Positions 60,520 through 64,000 of a stretch of DNA of 64,000 nt are shown in pieces. The first letter of the stretch is position 1, and each line of letters begins with the position of its first letter. Source of the DNA: Palleronia sp. LCG004. Lineage in GTDB: Bacteria > Pseudomonadota > Alphaproteobacteria > Rhodobacterales > Rhodobacteraceae. The stretch covers positions 62,001-126,000 of the forward strand of contig NZ_CP136762.1 of the NCBI RefSeq assembly GCF_032931615.1. Reading direction: 5' to 3'. The notes beneath the pieces are model-generated. The model had not been told where the DNA came from and made no database searches. It worked only from the letters and a program-made list of their open reading frames with translations. Position numbers and translations under genes: made by a program.

Positions 60520-61294
60520 CGGGTGTCTCCTCCGGGCGGGGCGGGGGCAGGGCGAGGAAATCGACATGACCGACGATGCAGCTCGTCCGGTCCGCCGCGT
60601 CGTCGCGATCGCGGCCCCAGCGTTCGGCATCGGGCAGGCCGGTTTCGCCCGCGGCCATGGCGATGCCATGCGTCAGCTCGCGCTGCAAGGCGGCCATGTC
60701 GGGACCGATCCGCCACGGGCTGTCGGCGCGGTGGACCGCGAAGCCGCGCGCGGTGAAATGCGCCTCGGCCCGGTCGGCGGCATCGGGGCCGAGAGCGGGG
60801 CCGAGCCCCTTGTCGCCGCGCTGATGGCGGTTGAACGCGGCGGTCACGGCACCGTCGCGGTCATCGGGCGGCGCCCATTCCATCCGCCCGTCATAGGAGA
60901 GCGCCGCGTAGAACGGTGCCTGAACCCGTGCGGCGAAGGCCGAGAGCCACGCCTCGGGCATGAGGTCGAGCAGCGCCGACGCGGTAATCAGCGTGGCGCC
61001 TTGAAGCGGCAGGGCGTCGATTCCGGCAAGATCGGCCACCACGCAGTCGGCGGTCGCGCCCACATTGGCCTTTGCGATCTCCAGCAGCGCGGGATCGTTG
61101 TCGACGAGCCGCCAGCGCGTCCCCTCGGGCAGGAGGGGGGCCAGAGCGCGCCAGGTCGCCCCCGTGCCGCATCCGAGGTCGACGACCAGCGGTGCGGGGC
61201 CCGCCGCGGTGGCGGCCCGCTGCAAAAGAGCGCGGTCGCGCGCCGCCCTGTCGGCCGGATCGCGCAGGGCGAGCCAGTCGGGAGAGAATCCCAC
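60506..61294 (-). CDS. Class I SAM-dependent methyltransferase
   Basis: 262 residues. SAM-binding motif I is VVDLGCGTGATWRAL, the acidic end of strand 2 is WRLVDNDPALLEIA, and motif IV is ATLITASALLDLMPEAW. The target is unknown. Its place between a PTPS homologue and a RibD-type reductase suggests a small pyrimidine/pterin substrate (inference). It starts three bases after the PTPS stop. Confidence 0.88.
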   Translation of the reverse strand: MGFSPDWLALRDPADRAARDRALLQRAATAAGPAPLVVDLGCGTGATWRALAPLLPEGTRWRLVDNDPALLEIAKANVGATADCVVADLAGIDALPLQGATLITASALLDLMPEAWLSAFAARVQAPFYAALSYDGRMEWAPPDDRDGAVTAAFNRHQRGDKGLGPALGPDAADRAEAHFTARGFAVHRADSPWRIGPDMAALQRELTHGIAMAAGETGLPDAERWGRDRDDAADRTSCIVGHVDFLALPPPRPEETPDVRH

Positions 61295-61297
61295 GCC

Positions 61298-61693
61298 TCA
61301 GATCTCCGCCTCGTACCAGGCGCGGGCGAGGTGGCTTTCGTGCAGCATGATGCGCAGTTTCTTCACGCGCCCCTCGTCGCCGAGCTTGCCCGCCTTCACC
61401 TGCGCGGCGAGCGTTTCGAAGATATGGCCGCAGAGGAATTCGGTCGTCGTGAACTTGCCCTCGAATTCGGGCACCTCGTCGAGGTTCTTGTAGCGCAGCG
61501 GCTCCAGCGTTTCCGCCAGCGCCTCGGTCGCGAGGCCGATATCGACGACGAGGCCGTGGCGGTCGATCTGGTCGGTGAAGAACGCCGCGTCGACCGTGAA
61601 GGTCGCGCCGTGCATCCCCTGTGCCGGGCCGAAGACGGGCGCGGGCAGGGAATGGCCGATCATGATGTGGTCGCGGACTTCGACGGCGAACAT
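61298..61693 (-). CDS. Divergent 6-pyruvoyl-tetrahydropterin synthase/QueD homologue
   Basis: 131 residues, normal T-fold length. IGHSLPAP with H14, GMHGATF with H28, GLVVDIGLATEALAETLEPLRYKNLDEV, FTTTEFLCGHIFETL, and the C-terminal HESHLARAWYE with the pterin-binding Glu place it in the PTPS/QueD family. The usual HGH is HGA (A30), and the catalytic Cys of the Cys-x3-HGH motif is absent. It should still bind a pterin-like ring but probably not by the standard zinc/Cys chemistry. It sits ten bases after the dehydrogenase gene. Confidence 0.82.
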   Translation of the reverse strand: MFAVEVRDHIMIGHSLPAPVFGPAQGMHGATFTVDAAFFTDQIDRHGLVVDIGLATEALAETLEPLRYKNLDEVPEFEGKFTTTEFLCGHIFETLAAQVKAGKLGDEGRVKKLRIMLHESHLARAWYEAEI

Positions 61694-61702
61694 GGTATCT
61701 CC

Positions 61703-62659
61703 TTACTTTGGGTCGTAGCGGATGCGGTGGCAGAGGGTGGCGGGGTCCGACAGGATCGCGGCGTAGCGGTCGGGCAGGTCGGTGAATTCCGTCTCGCCCG
61801 AGACGAGCGCGTCGAGCGTGTCGTCCTGCAGCAGGTCGAGCGCCTTGGCCAGCCTGCGCGCATAGGTCCATCGCGGGGCGCGCGCGGCGGGAATCCGGCC
61901 GACCTGCGAGCCCACGACGCGCAGGCGGCGGCTGTGGAACGCCCCGCCGAGCGGCACGGCCACGTTGCCGGTGCCGTGCCAGCTGCCCTCGACGATGGTG
62001 GCCTCGGTGCCCGCGCAGGCCATCGCCGTTCCAAGCCCCTCGGCCGAGGCCGAGAGATGCAGGACGACGTCGCATTCGGCGGGGGCCCCCGAGGGGTCGG
62101 CGAAGGCGCAGCCCATGTCCCGGGCCAGCGCGGCCCGTGCGGGGTTGGTGTCGATCAGCGTCACCTCGGCACCGGGCAGCCGCGCGGCGAGGTAGGCGGT
62201 CAGCGCGCCCACGACGCCCGCGCCCACGACCGCGATCCGGTCGCCGGGTCCGGCACCGCTGTCCCAGATCAGCGTCAGCGCGGTTTCCATGTTCGCGGCG
62301 AGGACCGCGCGGGCCGGCGGCAGCCCTTCGGGAAGCGGGGTCAGCGCGTCCTCGGGCAGGCGAAAGCGGGATTGATGCGGATGGAGCGCGAAGACCGCGC
62401 GACCGGCCAGCCGCCCCTCGGCCACGCGGCCGACGGCGCTGTAGCCGTATTTCACGGGGAAGGGGAATGCGCCTTCCATGGCGGGGCCGCGCATCCTGTC
62501 ATGCTCGCTGTCCGGAACGCGGCCGTCGAGGACGAGCCGCTCGGTCCCACGGCTGATCCCGGAGAAGAGCGTGTCGACGAGGACGCCGTCGCCCATCGCG
62601 CCGGGGCGCATCTCGGCCCCGCCGGGGCCGACACACCAGAGCGCGGGCGCGGTCGTCAC
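61703..62659 (-). CDS. MDR-superfamily dehydrogenase (zinc-type alcohol dehydrogenase-like)
   Basis: 318 residues from a GTG that overlaps the GTP cyclohydrolase stop (GTGA). The NAD(P) motif is VAVVGAGVVGALTAYLAARLPGAEVTLID. The N-terminal GroES-like part has LFSGISRGTERLVLDGR and FPVKYGYSAVGRV, typical of the BchC-like branch, where the catalytic-zinc cysteine is replaced by serine. It probably oxidises or reduces a hydroxyalkyl or ribityl group of the pathway intermediate. Confidence 0.85.
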   Translation of the reverse strand: MTTAPALWCVGPGGAEMRPGAMGDGVLVDTLFSGISRGTERLVLDGRVPDSEHDRMRGPAMEGAFPFPVKYGYSAVGRVAEGRLAGRAVFALHPHQSRFRLPEDALTPLPEGLPPARAVLAANMETALTLIWDSGAGPGDRIAVVGAGVVGALTAYLAARLPGAEVTLIDTNPARAALARDMGCAFADPSGAPAECDVVLHLSASAEGLGTAMACAGTEATIVEGSWHGTGNVAVPLGGAFHSRRLRVVGSQVGRIPAARAPRWTYARRLAKALDLLQDDTLDALVSGETEFTDLPDRYAAILSDPATLCHRIRYDPK

Positions 62660-63822
62660 AGCAGGTGCCCCGACTTGGCGGCCTTGGTGGCGAGATATTG
62701 CGCGTTCTGCGCGGTGCGGCCGACGCGCAGGGGCACGCGGTCGACCACGTCGATCCCGTGGGCCGCAAGGCTCGCCGTCTTGGCGGGATTGTTCGTCATC
62801 AGGCGCACCTGCGAGATCCCGAGAGAGGCGAGCATGCGGGCGCCGATGCGGAAATCGCGCTGATCGTCCTCGAATCCCAGCCAGTGGTTCGCCTCGACCG
62901 TGTCGAGCCCGGCATCCTGAAGCGCATAGGCCCTGAGCTTGTTGGCGAGGCCGATGCCACGCCCCTCCTGGTTGAGGTAGAGCAGCACGCCGCCGCCTTC
63001 CTCGGCCATCGCCGCCATGGAGGCGCGCAGTTGCGGGCCGCAATCGCATTTCCGGCTGCCGAGCACGTCGCCGGTGAAACAGGCCGAATGCAGGCGCACC
63101 ATGACCGGGGCCGAGAGGTCGGGCGCGCCGATCTCGATCGCGAAATGCTCGGCCCCGCCGTCATCGGGGCGGAAGACCTGCACGCGGCCCGCCTCGGACG
63201 CGTCCATCGGCAGGCGCGCCGCGCTGACCGGGGACTGGATGCCGGATCGCAGCAGGGCATCGGCCACGAGCGGCAGGGGCATGGCACCGAGACCGAGCGC
63301 GGCGATGCGGGGATCGTCCCGCGCACTCAGCGGCACGACCAGGATCGCGGGCACGGATTGCAGCGCGACGGCGATGCGGATTGCCGCGTCATGGGGCGCG
63401 GTGCCGGGTACGGGGCGGGGCAGGGCGTCGCCGGGATCGGTGCATCCGGGGCCGTTCTGACCGGAGAGCGCGGCGATCCAGTCGCGGCCCGCAGTGTCGG
63501 GCAGGCGCAGCCGCAGCGTGTCGGACGGGATGGCCGGCGCGATCCCGAGCGCCGCGGCGCGGCGCGCGGTCACGACGATCTCGGGGGTGCCGAGTTCGCG
63601 GAGCGCGGCGAGGCGCGCCTCCGTCATGGTTTCGACGAGCGCCACGAGATGGCGCGCCTCGCCGTCCTGCAGGACGACCGGCAGGCCCATCTTCAGATCC
63701 GCCCGCAGGCGGTTCAGCCGCTCCACGGGACGGGGGGCCAGCGCGGAGGCGTCGCCCTCGCGGTCCGCAAGTTCGTCTGCGGGGGTCGGGACCCCCGTGA
63801 CTGCGAGTGGGCTTGACGGCAT
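62656..63822 (-). CDS. ribA: GTP cyclohydrolase II with a long N-terminal extension
   Basis: 388 residues. The catalytic domain (~215-388) is complete: zinc cysteines C248, C259 and C261 in SACFTGDVLGSRKCDCGPQL, LYLNQEGRGIGLANKLRAYALQD with R288, DTVEANHWLGF, and MTNNPAKTASL. It opens GTP to 2,5-diamino-6-ribosylamino-pyrimidinone phosphate. The first ~215 residues are not the RibB synthase domain and I do not recognise them. The start at 63822 has an AAGG site; 63858 is an alternative. It heads the operon. No FMN riboswitch was seen upstream, unlike many riboflavin genes. Confidence 0.9.
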   Translation of the reverse strand: MPSSPLAVTGVPTPADELADREGDASALAPRPVERLNRLRADLKMGLPVVLQDGEARHLVALVETMTEARLAALRELGTPEIVVTARRAAALGIAPAIPSDTLRLRLPDTAGRDWIAALSGQNGPGCTDPGDALPRPVPGTAPHDAAIRIAVALQSVPAILVVPLSARDDPRIAALGLGAMPLPLVADALLRSGIQSPVSAARLPMDASEAGRVQVFRPDDGGAEHFAIEIGAPDLSAPVMVRLHSACFTGDVLGSRKCDCGPQLRASMAAMAEEGGGVLLYLNQEGRGIGLANKLRAYALQDAGLDTVEANHWLGFEDDQRDFRIGARMLASLGISQVRLMTNNPAKTASLAAHGIDVVDRVPLRVGRTAQNAQYLATKAAKSGHLL

Positions 63823-63987
63823 GGCGTACCTTGTTCGGATTTCCCCCTCCGCAATCATAGGGCAATCGCTGCATTATCAAAGGACTTCGGTGTCCGGCGG
63901 GTCCGCGATGCCGGATGCGGGGACGCTCGGCACTGGACAGGCGCGGCCGAACGCTACGTCGATCCCGAAGCATCGAAAGGGCAGAAG

Positions 63988-64000
63988 ATGAACCGATGGC
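63988..64000 (+). CDS. Possible gene start cut by the window edge
   Basis: An ATG at 63988 follows AAAGGGCAGA at a normal spacing and opens a frame that runs off the end after four codons. Nothing can be said about its product. Confidence 0.3.

Noticed and set aside
60449..62863. Long open frame on the plus strand opposite the pterin-like operon
   Set aside because: Antisense to four well-supported overlapping genes; no domain recognised.
63823..63987. FMN riboswitch upstream of the GTP cyclohydrolase II gene
   Set aside because: The conserved RFN-element blocks are not present in the leader on the minus strand.
1..64000. CRISPR array, insertion sequences, prophage, rRNA or tRNA genes
   Set aside because: No periodic repeat-spacer pattern, transposase, phage structural gene or RNA gene was recognised on either strand.

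Overview
The window is GC-rich (about two thirds G+C by eye), tightly packed and carries a complete repABC replication and partition operon (54.9-58.4 kb, minus strand). It is therefore part of a low-copy plasmid or chromid. The gene content (TRAP, TAXI and branched-chain ABC uptake systems, a VPLPA-CTERM protein, an IclR/GntR/LysR-controlled set of catabolic operons, repABC) points to an alphaproteobacterium of the Rhodobacteraceae (Roseobacter/Paracoccus type). No rRNA, tRNA, CRISPR array, insertion sequence or phage module was seen.

Layout. 0-2.3 kb: a SAF-domain oxidoreductase divergent from a GntR regulator, with three evenly spaced palindromes between them. 2.4-12.7 kb: a minus-strand operon of a DctPQM TRAP transporter, two carboxymuconolactone/AhpD-type proteins, RidA and a Cds1-like PLP enzyme, divergent from a LysR regulator, a flavin oxidoreductase, an M19 peptidase homologue and an M81 peptidase. 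12.9-14.9 kb: a VPLPA-CTERM surface protein beside a FeeM/LuxI-like acyltransferase. 15.3-17.3 kb: an MscS channel and a second RidA. 17.5-25.0 kb: an NMT1/THI5-type ABC importer run together with a cytosine-deaminase-like amidohydrolase, a GlcD-type flavoprotein, two NQO1-like reductases and a creatininase homologue. This looks like uptake and breakdown of an N-heterocycle. 25.1-30.8 kb: single genes and regulator pairs (globin, MarR, a plant-PRISE-like enone reductase with HxlR, an SRAP protein with an apparent AUC start, acyl-CoA dehydrogenase).

30.9-48.2 kb is a large catabolic region: IclR, a two-piece AtuA with a TAXI-TRAP transporter, an eight-gene minus operon (SCP2-like protein, hydrolase, LivKHMGF, aldehyde dehydrogenase), and a plus operon (SMP-30 lactonase, 3-hydroxyisobutyrate-dehydrogenase-like protein, TcuAB). 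A shared YAGAACA-N14-YAGAACA motif in front of the distant operons suggests that one IclR regulon ties them together. A CoA-transferase, a FecBCD-type ABC importer with kynureninase, and a ParDE-type toxin-antitoxin follow.

54.8-58.4 kb: repABC with three identical parS palindromes and the counter-transcribed antisense RNA between repB and repC. 58.8-63.8 kb: a PfkB kinase facing a five-gene minus operon (GTP cyclohydrolase II, MDR dehydrogenase, divergent PTPS/QueD homologue, SAM methyltransferase, RibD-type reductase). It looks like a pathway to a GTP-derived pyrimidine or pterin compound that is not ordinary riboflavin synthesis. I consider it the best candidate for an undescribed system in the window.
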